Assembly: GCA_964345695.1 (NCBI GenBank)
Contig: CAYFSC010000015.1
Coordinates: 1 to 29,365, forward strand
Direction: 5' to 3'
Source: CAYFSC01 sp964345695
GTDB taxonomy: Bacteria > Bacteroidota > Rhodothermia > Rhodothermales > Salinibacteraceae
Length of the DNA stretch: 29,365 bases
Shown: positions 15,404 through 22,437 of the stretch, one piece after another
Numbering within the stretch: the first letter of the stretch is position 1
Layout: every line of letters starts with the position of its first letter
The notes under the pieces: generated by a model
The model's input: the letters and a program-made list of their open reading frames with translations, nothing else
Databases searched by the model: none
Told to the model about the DNA's origin: nothing
Translations under genes and position numbers: made by a program

Positions 15404-15865
15404 TCAAGGCATCAACGACATCGGGTTTGCGCGGGCATGGCGCAGAATCGCCTGCTCGTCCAGAAAGGCCGTCTCGGCCTTCGCCTGTTCCTGCTCATGC
15501 TCGTCCTTCTCCTGATCACGCAGTGTGTCCAGCGCTTCCTCGGCCCGCTGGCGCTCCTGCAGCTGGTTTCGGGCGTCGGTCACGCGCTCGCGAGCAGCAG
15601 CCACGGCGCGGCGCGCATCGGCAACGGCACGACGTGCATCCTCGCGAAACGCGGCCTCTTTCCGTAGAGTGACGGGACGAAGCGTCTGGCCGCTGGCGAC
15701 GTTCGGTCGGCGGTTGGCCAACCGATGGCGGGCCTGCTGCAGCTCCTCCTCGCGCGCTTCGAGAGCCGACTCGGCCTTCGCCAGGGCCTGGCGGGCGCAC
15801 TCGGTTTCGTGGCGGCGCAGTTCCAGCACTTTTTGCAGGGAGAAGCGGAATTTCTTTCCTGGCAT
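15404..15865 (-). CDS. fliJ: Flagellar export chaperone-like protein FliJ
   Basis: FliJ is the central stalk of the flagellar export ATPase complex and binds FliI. From the ATG at 15865 the protein has 153 residues, starting MPGKKFRFSLQKVLELRRHE, which is the FliJ N-terminal signature (F-x-L-x-V/L-L-x-x-R). It is almost entirely a charged antiparallel coiled coil with little Gly or Pro. An ATG at 16027 would add 54 Cys/Arg-rich residues unlike FliJ and was rejected. It is the first gene of the hook cluster here; its usual partners fliF, fliG, fliH and fliI are not in the window, since the next gene upstream is the divergent hisD. The promoter should lie in the 443-bp divergent space, but no clear FliA-type site is seen there. 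Confidence 0.9.
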   Translation of the reverse strand: MPGKKFRFSLQKVLELRRHETECARQALAKAESALEAREEELQQARHRLANRRPNVASGQTLRPVTLRKEAAFREDARRAVADARRAVAAARERVTDARNQLQERQRAEEALDTLRDQEKDEHEQEQAKAETAFLDEQAILRHARANPMSLMP

Positions 15866-16084
15866 CGTTTCGTTTCTGTGGACTGCAGCCTGGGGCCAGT
15901 GGCGCGACCTGACTCGGGCTGAAAGACGGAAAAGGGGGCCTGTGCGCAGACAGGCACGGATCGCACGAAAGCATTTTGCAGGGCAGCCGCCGGCTCGTCC
16001 AGCGAACGCGTCCTGCGTTGCCATCATAGATCAAAGTCCTTGCCATCCGCTGGGCAAGCCGCGGACCTCCTCGTTCCGTCTTCG

Positions 16085-16126
16085 CCCCGCGTACGATACA
16101 CCGTGCACGATGCACCGCGCACGATG
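16085..16126 (+). repeat. Three tandem 14-bp units upstream of hisD
   Basis: CACCGTGCACGATG (16099-16112) is followed directly by CACCGCGCACGATG (16113-16126), one mismatch apart. The preceding 14 bases (16085-16098) match the second unit at 11 of 14 positions. The function is unknown; it could be a binding array or a slipped-strand repeat. Confidence 0.6.
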
Positions 16127-16201
16127 TGCGACGCTCACCACCACGCGCGGTTGGGGCGCAATGCGAGCGGGGGTGCAATGCGAAGAGAACGCGGAACTCA
16201 C

Positions 16202-16225
16202 AACTCGGACCGCCAATTCCCGAAC
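16202..16225 (+). repeat. Dispersed intergenic repeat segment upstream of hisD
   Basis: AACTCGGACCGCC (16202-16214) matches, with one mismatch, the reverse complement of the tandem units after bshC (21496-21522). The overlapping ACCGCCAATTCCCGAAC (16209-16225) closely matches ACCGCCAATCTCGAAC upstream of bshC (19809-19824). Confidence 0.5.
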
Positions 16226-16308
16226 TTTCGCCCCGTTCGGAAGATAACACCGGATCCGAGCGACTGACGCTCCGCCGCCATTCATCCATCCCGTTCCACG
16301 CATCGCTT

Positions 16309-17604
16309 ATGCTTCCCCTTGTTGCCCGCACGGACGACCGGCTCGACGCCATCCTGAGCCGGGATGCCACCTTCAGCGACGCCGTCGATGCGGCGGTGGA
16401 CGACATTCTTGAGCGGGTGCGCGCGCACGGCGACGATGCAGTGCTGGCCTTGACCGAGCAGTTCGACGGGGTGCGTCCGGATCCCGTCAAGGTGCCCACA
16501 GACGCTCTGCAGGCGGCGGACGAGGCCCTCGACGCAGAGCTGCGCGACGTCATTACCGAGGCGGCGGACAACATCCGTCGCTACCACCAGAAGCAGGTGC
16601 AGGAGTCGTGGTTCACCGACGATGGCGACGGTGTGTTGCTGGGCCAGCGCGTAGTGCCCATGGAGCGCGTCGGGCTGTACGTGCCGGGCGGAACGGCCTT
16701 CTACCCGTCCAGCTTGCTGATGAACGCCATCCCCGCGCAGGTGGCAGGGGTGGAAGACATCCACCTCGTCTCGCCGCCCCAGGAAGACGGGCGTCCGCAT
16801 CCTCTCGTGATGGCGACCGCGACGCTCCTCGGGCTGGAGCACGTCTACGCGCTCGGCGGTGCCCAGGCGGTGGGGGCGCTGGCGTATGGGACGGACACCG
16901 TGCCCGGCGTCGACATTATCGTGGGGCCGGGAAACGCCTACGTGGCCGCGGCGAAGAAAAAGGTGTACGGCCGTGTGGCGATCGACTCGGTGGCGGGGCC
17001 GAGCGAGATCGGCATTCTGGCCGACGCGACCGCCGATCCGGAGTTCGTTGCTGCCGACCTCCTGTCGCAGGCCGAGCACGACGAGCGGGCCTCCGCCATC
17101 CTCGTGACGCCGCACCGCCCGCTTGCCGAGGCCGTGCAGGAACACGTCGAGCACATGGTGCCTACCCTGCCGCGCGCTGACGTCATCCGGCAATCGCTAA
17201 CCGACTATGGCGCGTGCGTCGTCACCGACACGATGGACGCGGCGGTCGAGACGATCAACGATCTCGCCGTGGAGCACCTGGAGATCCTCGTCCAGGACCC
17301 GTGGGCGATGATGACGCGCATCCGTCACGCCGGCGCCATCTTCCTGGGGCCCTACTCATCGGAACCGGTGGGCGACTACTTCGCAGGACCGAACCACGTG
17401 TTGCCGACCGGCGGCACGGCCCGCTACGCATCGGCCCTGAGCGTCGACACGTTTATCCGCAAGCAGTCGGTCATCTCGTACACCGAAGCACGGCTGCACG
17501 ACACCGGAGAGGCGATTGCGATGTTCGCCGAGGCCGAGGACCTGCAGGCCCACGCCGAAGCCATCCGGACGCGCCTGCGCCGAGCGGAGACGAATAAAGA
17601 GTGA
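16309..17604 (+). CDS. hisD: Histidinol dehydrogenase HisD
   Basis: HisD is a zinc- and NAD-dependent enzyme that oxidises L-histidinol to L-histidine, the last two steps of histidine synthesis. From the ATG at 16309 the protein has 431 residues, the usual length. Family landmarks: VPMERVGLYVPGGTAFYPSS, the NAD-binding region ALGGAQAVGALAYGTDTVPG, VDIIVGPGNAYVAAAKKKVYG, DSVAGPSEIGILAD, zinc-site DLLSQAEHDERASAIL, then the catalytic region ending in DYFAGPNHVLPTGGTARYAS. A start at 16126 would add 61 residues that run through repeat-like intergenic DNA and was rejected. It is followed by hisC after 212 bp. No other his gene is in the window, so the pathway is split in this genome or continues elsewhere. 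Confidence 0.97.
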   Translation: MLPLVARTDDRLDAILSRDATFSDAVDAAVDDILERVRAHGDDAVLALTEQFDGVRPDPVKVPTDALQAADEALDAELRDVITEAADNIRRYHQKQVQESWFTDDGDGVLLGQRVVPMERVGLYVPGGTAFYPSSLLMNAIPAQVAGVEDIHLVSPPQEDGRPHPLVMATATLLGLEHVYALGGAQAVGALAYGTDTVPGVDIIVGPGNAYVAAAKKKVYGRVAIDSVAGPSEIGILADATADPEFVAADLLSQAEHDERASAILVTPHRPLAEAVQEHVEHMVPTLPRADVIRQSLTDYGACVVTDTMDAAVETINDLAVEHLEILVQDPWAMMTRIRHAGAIFLGPYSSEPVGDYFAGPNHVLPTGGTARYASALSVDTFIRKQSVISYTEARLHDTGEAIAMFAEAEDLQAHAEAIRTRLRRAETNKE

Positions 17605-17816
17605 GAGATGGGTTATGATGCCGGATATCTGTACATTGATCGTCTGCTGCGATCCGCCTCCGGTGCACTGCGCCGCTCGGAAGGGTGCCGGATGGATGCA
17701 TCATGCACCCATGAGGTCTGGGTCCTTTGCCGCCGCCACCGCTTGAGATCTCCGCTTCGTAAAGGAAACGGGGGCGCGTGACCGACCATCTAGAGAATCG
17801 AAACTGACCGATCCCT
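17605..17816 (+). other. hisD-hisC intergenic spacer
   Basis: This 212-bp spacer holds no credible ORF. GGGTGC (17683-17688) and GCACCC (17705-17710) form a 6-bp stem around a loop containing the palindrome GATGCATC (17695-17702). No T-run follows. The length suggests that hisC may have its own promoter, but none is clear. Confidence 0.4.
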
Positions 17817-18941
17817 ATGCCAGCCGAGACGACCGCTCAGTCTGTGGACGACGTGGTGGCCCTTATCCGACCCGCGGTGCGCAACGAGCACGAGTACGTG
17901 GTGGGGGCGCCGCCCGACGCCCAGGTGAAGCTCAACCAGAACGAGAGCCCGTTCGATCTGCCGGCGTCGATCAAGGAGGAACTGCTGGATGCGTTTTCGC
18001 AGATCGAGATGAACCGGTATCCGGCCGAGCAGCCGGAGCGGTTGCGCCAGGCGCTGGCCGCGCACGACGGCGTGGATCCGGACATGATCATCGTGGGCAA
18101 CGGCTCGAACGAACTCACCTACACGCTGGGGCTCGCGTTTGTGGAGCCGGGCGCCTCTGTAGTGCTTCCGCGGCCCATGTTCTCGCTGTACGAGAAGGTG
18201 GCCCATCTCTCCGGGGCCACCCTCACGAGCATTCCCCCGAACGAGGACCTGACGTTCGACGTCGACGGACTGGTGGACGCCGTGCAGCAGACGGACGCTG
18301 TGCTCACAGTCCTCACAACGCCGAACAACCCGACCGGCCTGGCCCTGTCGCTGGATGAGATCGAGCGCGTTGTTGACGCTTCGCCGGGGATGGTCGTCGT
18401 CGACGAGGCCTACGTCGAGTTCAATCCGGAGGGAACGGCCCTCCACCTGCTCGACCGTCACCCGAATCTCCTTGTGATGCGCACCCTCTCCAAAGCCTTC
18501 GGACTGGCAGGCGTGCGCCTCGGCTACCTTATCGGCCACCCCGACGTGGTGCGCGAGCTCATGAAGTCGCGCCTCCCGTTCATGGTCGACCGCTTCTCGG
18601 AGCAGGTGGGCCTGGCGCTTTTGAACCGACCGGAGTTGCTCCGAGAGCGCGTCCGGAAGATGCAGGCCTCCGTCCAGGAGATCACGAGTGCGTTGCAATC
18701 CATGAACGCCGTGACGGTCGTGCCGTCGGCGGCCAACTTTGTCATTTTCACCACGCCGCTCCCCGCCGACCGGCTGCAGGATCGGCTGAAGGACGACGGG
18801 GTGCTCCTGCGGAACATGGGCGGGTATCCGTCCCTCCAGGGATACCTGCGTGTGAGCGCGGGCACGCCAGATGAGAACAAGGCGTTTTTGGCTGCGTTGG
18901 AACGTTCGCTGTCTGAAACCGAGAGGCAGCGCGACGAGTGA
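17817..18941 (+). CDS. hisC: Histidinol-phosphate aminotransferase HisC
   Basis: HisC is a PLP-dependent class II aminotransferase that makes L-histidinol phosphate from imidazole-acetol phosphate and glutamate. The 374-residue protein shows KLNQNESPFDLP near the N-terminus, NRYPAEQ (66-72), IIVGNGSNELT (91-101), and TTPNNPTG (167-174). It also has VVVDEAYVEF with D196 and Y199 contacting PLP, the Schiff-base Lys K226 in TLSKAFGLAG, and R234 in GVRLGY. The ATG at 17817 gives the normal N-terminal length. It shares direction with hisD, although 212 bp separate them. The closest paralogues (aromatic aminotransferases) have a similar core, but the neighbouring hisD favours HisC. Confidence 0.94.
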   Translation: MPAETTAQSVDDVVALIRPAVRNEHEYVVGAPPDAQVKLNQNESPFDLPASIKEELLDAFSQIEMNRYPAEQPERLRQALAAHDGVDPDMIIVGNGSNELTYTLGLAFVEPGASVVLPRPMFSLYEKVAHLSGATLTSIPPNEDLTFDVDGLVDAVQQTDAVLTVLTTPNNPTGLALSLDEIERVVDASPGMVVVDEAYVEFNPEGTALHLLDRHPNLLVMRTLSKAFGLAGVRLGYLIGHPDVVRELMKSRLPFMVDRFSEQVGLALLNRPELLRERVRKMQASVQEITSALQSMNAVTVVPSAANFVIFTTPLPADRLQDRLKDDGVLLRNMGGYPSLQGYLRVSAGTPDENKAFLAALERSLSETERQRDE

Positions 18942-19013
18942 CGCGTTGCCCTCCCATGACGCCCCCGAGCGTCCGACGTTCTTCTTCGAATAACATTCTC
19001 CGTCGAAACCGCG

Positions 19014-19628
19014 ATGGACTTTATCCGGGTTGACATCATTGGCCTTTCCACCAGTCCCTCCAGCGGCGGTGCGTACGCCCTCGTGTTGGGAGAAGTGGAG
19101 GGGAACCGGCGCCTCCCCATCATCATCGGTGCCTTTGAGGCGCAGGCCATAGCGCTGGAGCTGGAAAAGATCCAGCCGCCGCGTCCGATGACGCACGATC
19201 TGCTGCGTGACACGTTTGATGCCATCGACATCGACGTCACGAAGGTGGTCATCGACGAGTTGCGCGAAGGCACCTTCTTCGCCAAGATCCGCTACCAGAA
19301 GAACGGCGAAGAGCACCAACTCGACTCGCGACCGAGCGATGCGGTGGCGCTGGCCGTCCGGGTCGACGCGCCGATCTTCGTCGCGCCCATGGTGCTCGAA
19401 GAGGCCGGCATCGTCGCCGAAGAGGACGAGCCGAGCATGTCGTCGCTGGCTCAGCAGGCCGAAGGCACAGCCTCCACCGAGGAGGAAGAGGAGATGGGCG
19501 GTACCCGGCTGGAGCGCATGCAGCGACAGCTCAAGAAGGCTGTCGATGAAGAAAACTATGAGCGCGCTGCCGAGCTTCGCGACGAAATCGAGAAGCTCGA
19601 ACAGGAGCAGGAGCAAAACCAGAATTAG
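19014..19628 (+). CDS. DUF151 (bifunctional nuclease) family protein with C-terminal UVR motif
   Basis: The 204-residue protein has the bifunctional nuclease domain (about 1-140): VDIIGLSTSPSSGGAYALVL, then RRLPIIIGAFEAQAIALELE, PRPMTHDLLRDTFDAIDIDV, FFAKIRY and LDSRPSDAVALAVRVDAPIF. After an acidic linker (about 145-165), residues 166-198 form a UVR motif (LERMQRQLKKAVDEENYERA followed by AELRDEIEKLE), as found at the UvrB/UvrC interface. Plant members of this family have been reported to cleave DNA and RNA; the bacterial role is not well defined. The ATG at 19014 gives the standard MDFIRVDI start. It lies 72 bp after hisC and is followed by a strong hairpin terminator. Confidence 0.9.
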   Translation: MDFIRVDIIGLSTSPSSGGAYALVLGEVEGNRRLPIIIGAFEAQAIALELEKIQPPRPMTHDLLRDTFDAIDIDVTKVVIDELREGTFFAKIRYQKNGEEHQLDSRPSDAVALAVRVDAPIFVAPMVLEEAGIVAEEDEPSMSSLAQQAEGTASTEEEEEMGGTRLERMQRQLKKAVDEENYERAAELRDEIEKLEQEQEQNQN

Positions 19629-19700
19629 CACGGACGCCGGGCCTGTCCAAACCGTGCGCACCGACGACGACTTCGCCGTGCTTCAGCACGCCACGAACGG

Positions 19701-19730
19701 AAGCCTCAGGGAACGCCGTCCCTGAGGCTT
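19701..19730 (+). terminator. Intrinsic terminator after the DUF151 gene
   Basis: AAGCCTCAGGGA (19701-19712) and TCCCTGAGGCTT (19719-19730) form a perfect 12-bp stem with a 6-nt loop, followed by TGCTATT. It lies 72 bp after the stop codon and before bshC, so it likely ends the hisD-hisC-DUF151 unit. Confidence 0.8.
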
Positions 19731-19808
19731 TGCTATTGGAACCCAAGGGCCTTGCCCTCGCGGACGCTCCGCAGGCCTCGCGTGCCCCTTGCTAAACCTC
19801 GACCGTCA

Positions 19809-19824
19809 ACCGCCAATCTCGAAC
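19809..19824 (+). repeat. Dispersed intergenic repeat copy upstream of bshC
   Basis: ACCGCCAATCTCGAAC closely matches 16209-16225 upstream of hisD (ACCGCCAATTCCCGAAC, one base longer). It lies 12 bp before the chosen bshC start, so it may be part of the leader. Confidence 0.45.
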
Positions 19825-19836
19825 CGTTTGCCACGA

Positions 19837-21486
19837 ATGCCCCGCACTCTCCCTGCCGTCCGCCGATGTTCGTTCTCCGACCTGGGGACCGTCTCGGATC
19901 TGTTCGTTGACTACTGCACCGACGGAGCGGCACTGCAGGACCACTACGCGGGCAACTGGCGCGATCCGGCAGCGCGGCGGCAGGCGGCCGCGGCCGCCGC
20001 AGAGCGCCCGGTGGGCCGCGACGCCCTGGCCGACGTCCTCGACGAGCAGAATGAAGCCTGGGGGGCCGGGGCTGCCACGCACCGCAACATCGCGGCGCTG
20101 CGCGACCCGGAGACCGTGGCCGTCGTGACGGGGCAGCAGGTCGGGCTGCTGACGGGGCCGCTCTACACGATCTATAAGACCATCACGACGCTCCAGCTCG
20201 CGGAGCAGTGGGCCGACGAAACGGGCCGGACGGTTGTGCCGATGTTCTGGATAGAGGGCGAAGATCATGACGCCGACGAAATCGCCCATGCCACCGTGCT
20301 GCATCGCAATGATGAAGTGGACCTGCGTTATGCCGGGCCCCGATCGCCCGATGGCGCGAACCGCGGGGCCGTGGGCCGGTGGACCCTGACCGAGGAAATC
20401 GACGATCTGCTGGGCCGGCTCGACGACATCCTCCCACCTTCCGACTTTAAGCCGACGGTGATGCGCCACGTCCGGGCGACGTATGCGCCAGGAACGACCG
20501 TCGAAGACGCCTTCGCGCAGCTTCTGCATCGCCTGTTTGACGGCGCCGGCCTCGTCGCGATGAACCCGGACGATGCCCGCCTCAAAGCGCTCACCGCGCC
20601 GCTCTTCTACCGCGACATCGACGATGCGGAGACGGCCGTCGCCCGCATCGAGGCCGCCAGCCAGGACCTCCGCGAGGCGGGCTACCATGCGCAGGTCACC
20701 GCTCGCCCGACCAACCTGTTCTGGCTCGACGACGACGGCCGCTACGCCATCGACCGCCAGGACGACGGCACCTACACGCTGCGGCACGACGGGCGGACGT
20801 TCACCAAGCAGGCGTTGCTCGACCGCCTCGAGCGCGAGCCCGAACGCTTCAGTCCCAACGTCGTCCTGCGCCCGCTCATGCAGGACCGGCTGGTTCCGAC
20901 GGCGGCCTACGTGGCCGGGCCGGGCGAGGTCTCGTACTTCGCGCAGTACCGCGGCGTGTACGACTGGGCCGGCATGGCGATGCCCCTCATTCATCCGCGC
21001 GCCAGCGTCAGCCTCGTCGAGTCGAAAGTCCAGAAGGTGCTCGACAAGTTCGACCTGTCCATCTGCGACTTCGAGAGCGACGAGGAGCGCCTCTTCCAGG
21101 AGGTCGTCGTCCAGTCGATGGAAGTCGATGTCGACGCCCTCTTCAGCGATGCGCTGCGCGGGATGCACCAGGCCCTCAACAGCCTCAAGCCGCAGGTACA
21201 GGACGTGGATGCTACGCTCGGGTCGGCCACCGAGGCGGCCCGCGCCTCGGTCATGGAAGCCATGGACGATCTCAAGCACAAGGTCGTCCGTGCCGAAAAG
21301 CGGAAGCACGACGAAATCCGTGCCCAGCTGCGCAAGGCCCACGCCAACCTGCGGCCGGGAGGCGTCCTGCAGGAACGGCGGATCAACGTTCTGTATTTCC
21401 TCAACAAGTACAGCCTCGACCTGCTGGACGACCTGCGTCGCGTTCTCGACACCGACACGTCGAGCCATCAGGTGGTGGAGCTGTAA
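19837..21486 (+). CDS. bshC: Bacillithiol biosynthesis cysteine-adding enzyme BshC
   Basis: BshC adds cysteine to glucosaminyl-malate, the last step in making bacillithiol, a low-molecular-weight thiol that replaces glutathione in many Firmicutes and Bacteroidota. From the ATG at 19837 the protein has 549 residues, the family's usual size. Family landmarks are VVTGQQVGLLTGPLYTIYKT (nucleotide-like pocket), PMFWIEGEDHDADEI, FSPNVVLRPLMQDRLVPTAA, YVAGPGEVSYFAQYRGVYDW and a C-terminal coiled coil ending in LQERRINVLYFLNKYSLDLL. An ATG at 19789 would add 16 residues reading through a dispersed repeat and was not chosen. The partner genes bshA and bshB are not in the window. The preceding terminator suggests its own promoter in 19731-19836. 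Confidence 0.95.
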   Translation: MPRTLPAVRRCSFSDLGTVSDLFVDYCTDGAALQDHYAGNWRDPAARRQAAAAAAERPVGRDALADVLDEQNEAWGAGAATHRNIAALRDPETVAVVTGQQVGLLTGPLYTIYKTITTLQLAEQWADETGRTVVPMFWIEGEDHDADEIAHATVLHRNDEVDLRYAGPRSPDGANRGAVGRWTLTEEIDDLLGRLDDILPPSDFKPTVMRHVRATYAPGTTVEDAFAQLLHRLFDGAGLVAMNPDDARLKALTAPLFYRDIDDAETAVARIEAASQDLREAGYHAQVTARPTNLFWLDDDGRYAIDRQDDGTYTLRHDGRTFTKQALLDRLEREPERFSPNVVLRPLMQDRLVPTAAYVAGPGEVSYFAQYRGVYDWAGMAMPLIHPRASVSLVESKVQKVLDKFDLSICDFESDEERLFQEVVVQSMEVDVDALFSDALRGMHQALNSLKPQVQDVDATLGSATEAARASVMEAMDDLKHKVVRAEKRKHDEIRAQLRKAHANLRPGGVLQERRINVLYFLNKYSLDLLDDLRRVLDTDTSSHQVVEL

Positions 21487-21495
21487 GTTCGATTG

Positions 21496-21523
21496 GGCGT
21501 TCCGAGTTTGGCGTTCCGAGTTG
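21496..21523 (+). repeat. Tandem 14-bp repeat after bshC
   Basis: The unit GGCGTTCCGAGTTT (21496-21509) is followed at once by GGCGTTCCGAGTTG (21510-21523). Its reverse complement AACTCGGAACGCC recurs with one mismatch upstream of hisD (16202-16214). The rest of this 192-bp spacer holds degenerate ATGA/CCAA-rich sequence up to the next start. Confidence 0.6.
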
Positions 21524-21678
21524 AGGCGGCGGGGGTCCTGCGGCGCCCGGCGCCGGTCTTCAAGTCCCGGTGGGAGCCTTAGCCGCAGAGGAGGCCCGGA
21601 GGGTCAGCAGCAATCGATCATACGGAGCGCTCAGTCCAACCTCATGATCGATGACTCGTGACCAACGACAAGCAACCC

Positions 21679-22365
21679 ATGACTCACAACGCCGAACCCG
21701 CGGAGGACGCTGATGCGCTGTTCAGCGTGCTCGTCGAGCATGCCATCGAACTGTCGGCGCAGTGGCACGACGGCACGTACCGCAAGAGCTCATGGCGGGA
21801 GCCTGCGTTCGAGGTGCCCGAGGGAGAAGAGATCCAGGTGCCCGTCATCACGCACCTGGCGGCCGTGGCCACCATTGTGCAGAATGCCGGATGGGGGGAA
21901 TCCGTCATCGCGGCGGCGTATCTGCACGATACCATCGAAGACATGAACGAGCACGGACAGCGTCTGCGCCGCAAGCAACTGCGCGACGCTGTCGGTCCCG
22001 AGGTGGCGCAGCTTGTCGCCCGTGTCTCGGAGCAGAAGACGGATGCCGACGGACGCCTCCTCCCGTGGCGCGAACGCAAAGAAGGCTATGTCGCCGGCCT
22101 GCGTGAAGGGCGTCCGGAAGCCATGGCCATCAGCCTCGCCGACAAGATTCACAACCTGTGGTCCATGAGCCAAAGCCTCGAAAACGGCGAAGACATTTTC
22201 GCTGCGCTGAGCGCCGGACCCGACGCGCAGCTGTGGTTTCATCGCGCTGTGCTGGAGGCCAGCCGCGTCCACGACGACCCTCGCCTCGTCCCGATGCGCG
22301 ACCGCCTCGCGCGGGAAATCGATCGCCTGGCGCAGCGGGCCGCGGAGCACGCCGAAGCGGCCTGA
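21679..22365 (+). CDS. HD-domain hydrolase resembling stand-alone (p)ppGpp hydrolases
   Basis: The 228-residue protein has the HD metal site of the SpoT/MESH1 hydrolase group: H59 in VITHLAAVA, H83-D84 in AAYLHDTIED (with E87-D88), and D155 in ISLADKIHNL. The N-terminal AIELSAQWHDGTYRK resembles the RelA/SpoT-type A-x-x-x-H-x-G-x-x-R motif that contacts the nucleotide. There is no synthetase, TGS or ACT domain. About 20 acidic residues (about 38-56) are inserted between the RK motif and the first metal His. It would hydrolyse (p)ppGpp or a related nucleotide with a divalent metal; the substrate is inferred. A GTG at 21658 could also start the ORF, but it lies in repeat-like sequence. The SDR gene follows 72 bp later. 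Confidence 0.8.
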   Translation: MTHNAEPAEDADALFSVLVEHAIELSAQWHDGTYRKSSWREPAFEVPEGEEIQVPVITHLAAVATIVQNAGWGESVIAAAYLHDTIEDMNEHGQRLRRKQLRDAVGPEVAQLVARVSEQKTDADGRLLPWRERKEGYVAGLREGRPEAMAISLADKIHNLWSMSQSLENGEDIFAALSAGPDAQLWFHRAVLEASRVHDDPRLVPMRDRLAREIDRLAQRAAEHAEAA

Positions 22366-22437
22366 CCGCCCGGATGATCAAGGCGGGGCTCGTCTCGAAC
22401 GCGTCCTTTCCCTTGCCCCTCCTCTACGTTCACACCC

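Larger units (their letters stand above)
15866..16308. other. Divergent intergenic region between fliJ and hisD
   Basis: This 443-bp stretch has no supported gene. It must hold promoters for both directions, but no convincing sigma consensus is seen. Visible structure: GCCTGT/ACAGGC inverted repeat with a 6-nt loop (15938-15955), three tandem 14-bp units (16085-16126), GCAATGCGA twice 17 bp apart (16158-16166, 16175-16183), a dispersed-repeat segment (16202-16225), and a CCGAAC/GTTCGG hairpin (16220-16225 with 16235-16240). Small ORFs here have odd composition and were not called. Confidence 0.7.

Noticed and set aside
16085..16225. CRISPR array in the fliJ-hisD spacer
   Set aside because: The repeats are only 14 bp, directly adjacent and without unique spacers; no cas genes are present.
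16031..16308. Small protein genes in the fliJ-hisD spacer
   Set aside because: The candidate ORFs run through repeats, have unusual composition and lack any recognisable domain.
16220..16308. Histidine leader/attenuator before hisD
   Set aside because: A CCGAAC/GTTCGG hairpin exists, but no leader peptide with a run of His codons and no alternative terminator fold is seen.
18530..18537. TTATCGGC (reverse complement GCCGATAA) inside hisC as a third FliA site
   Set aside because: It lies within a coding region, has no -35 element at the right distance and no minus-strand gene downstream.
17790..19661. Long minus-strand ORF (623 codons) opposite hisC and the DUF151 gene
   Set aside because: Its sequence is low in recognisable structure and mirrors the codon pattern of hisC; both opposite genes are certain.
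19792..21468. Minus-strand ORF (558 codons) opposite bshC
   Set aside because: Antisense shadow of bshC, whose family motifs run through the whole length.
21658..21678. GTG start for the HD hydrolase
   Set aside because: The seven added residues come from degenerate intergenic repeat-like sequence; the ATG at 21679 gives a more natural start. It cannot be excluded.
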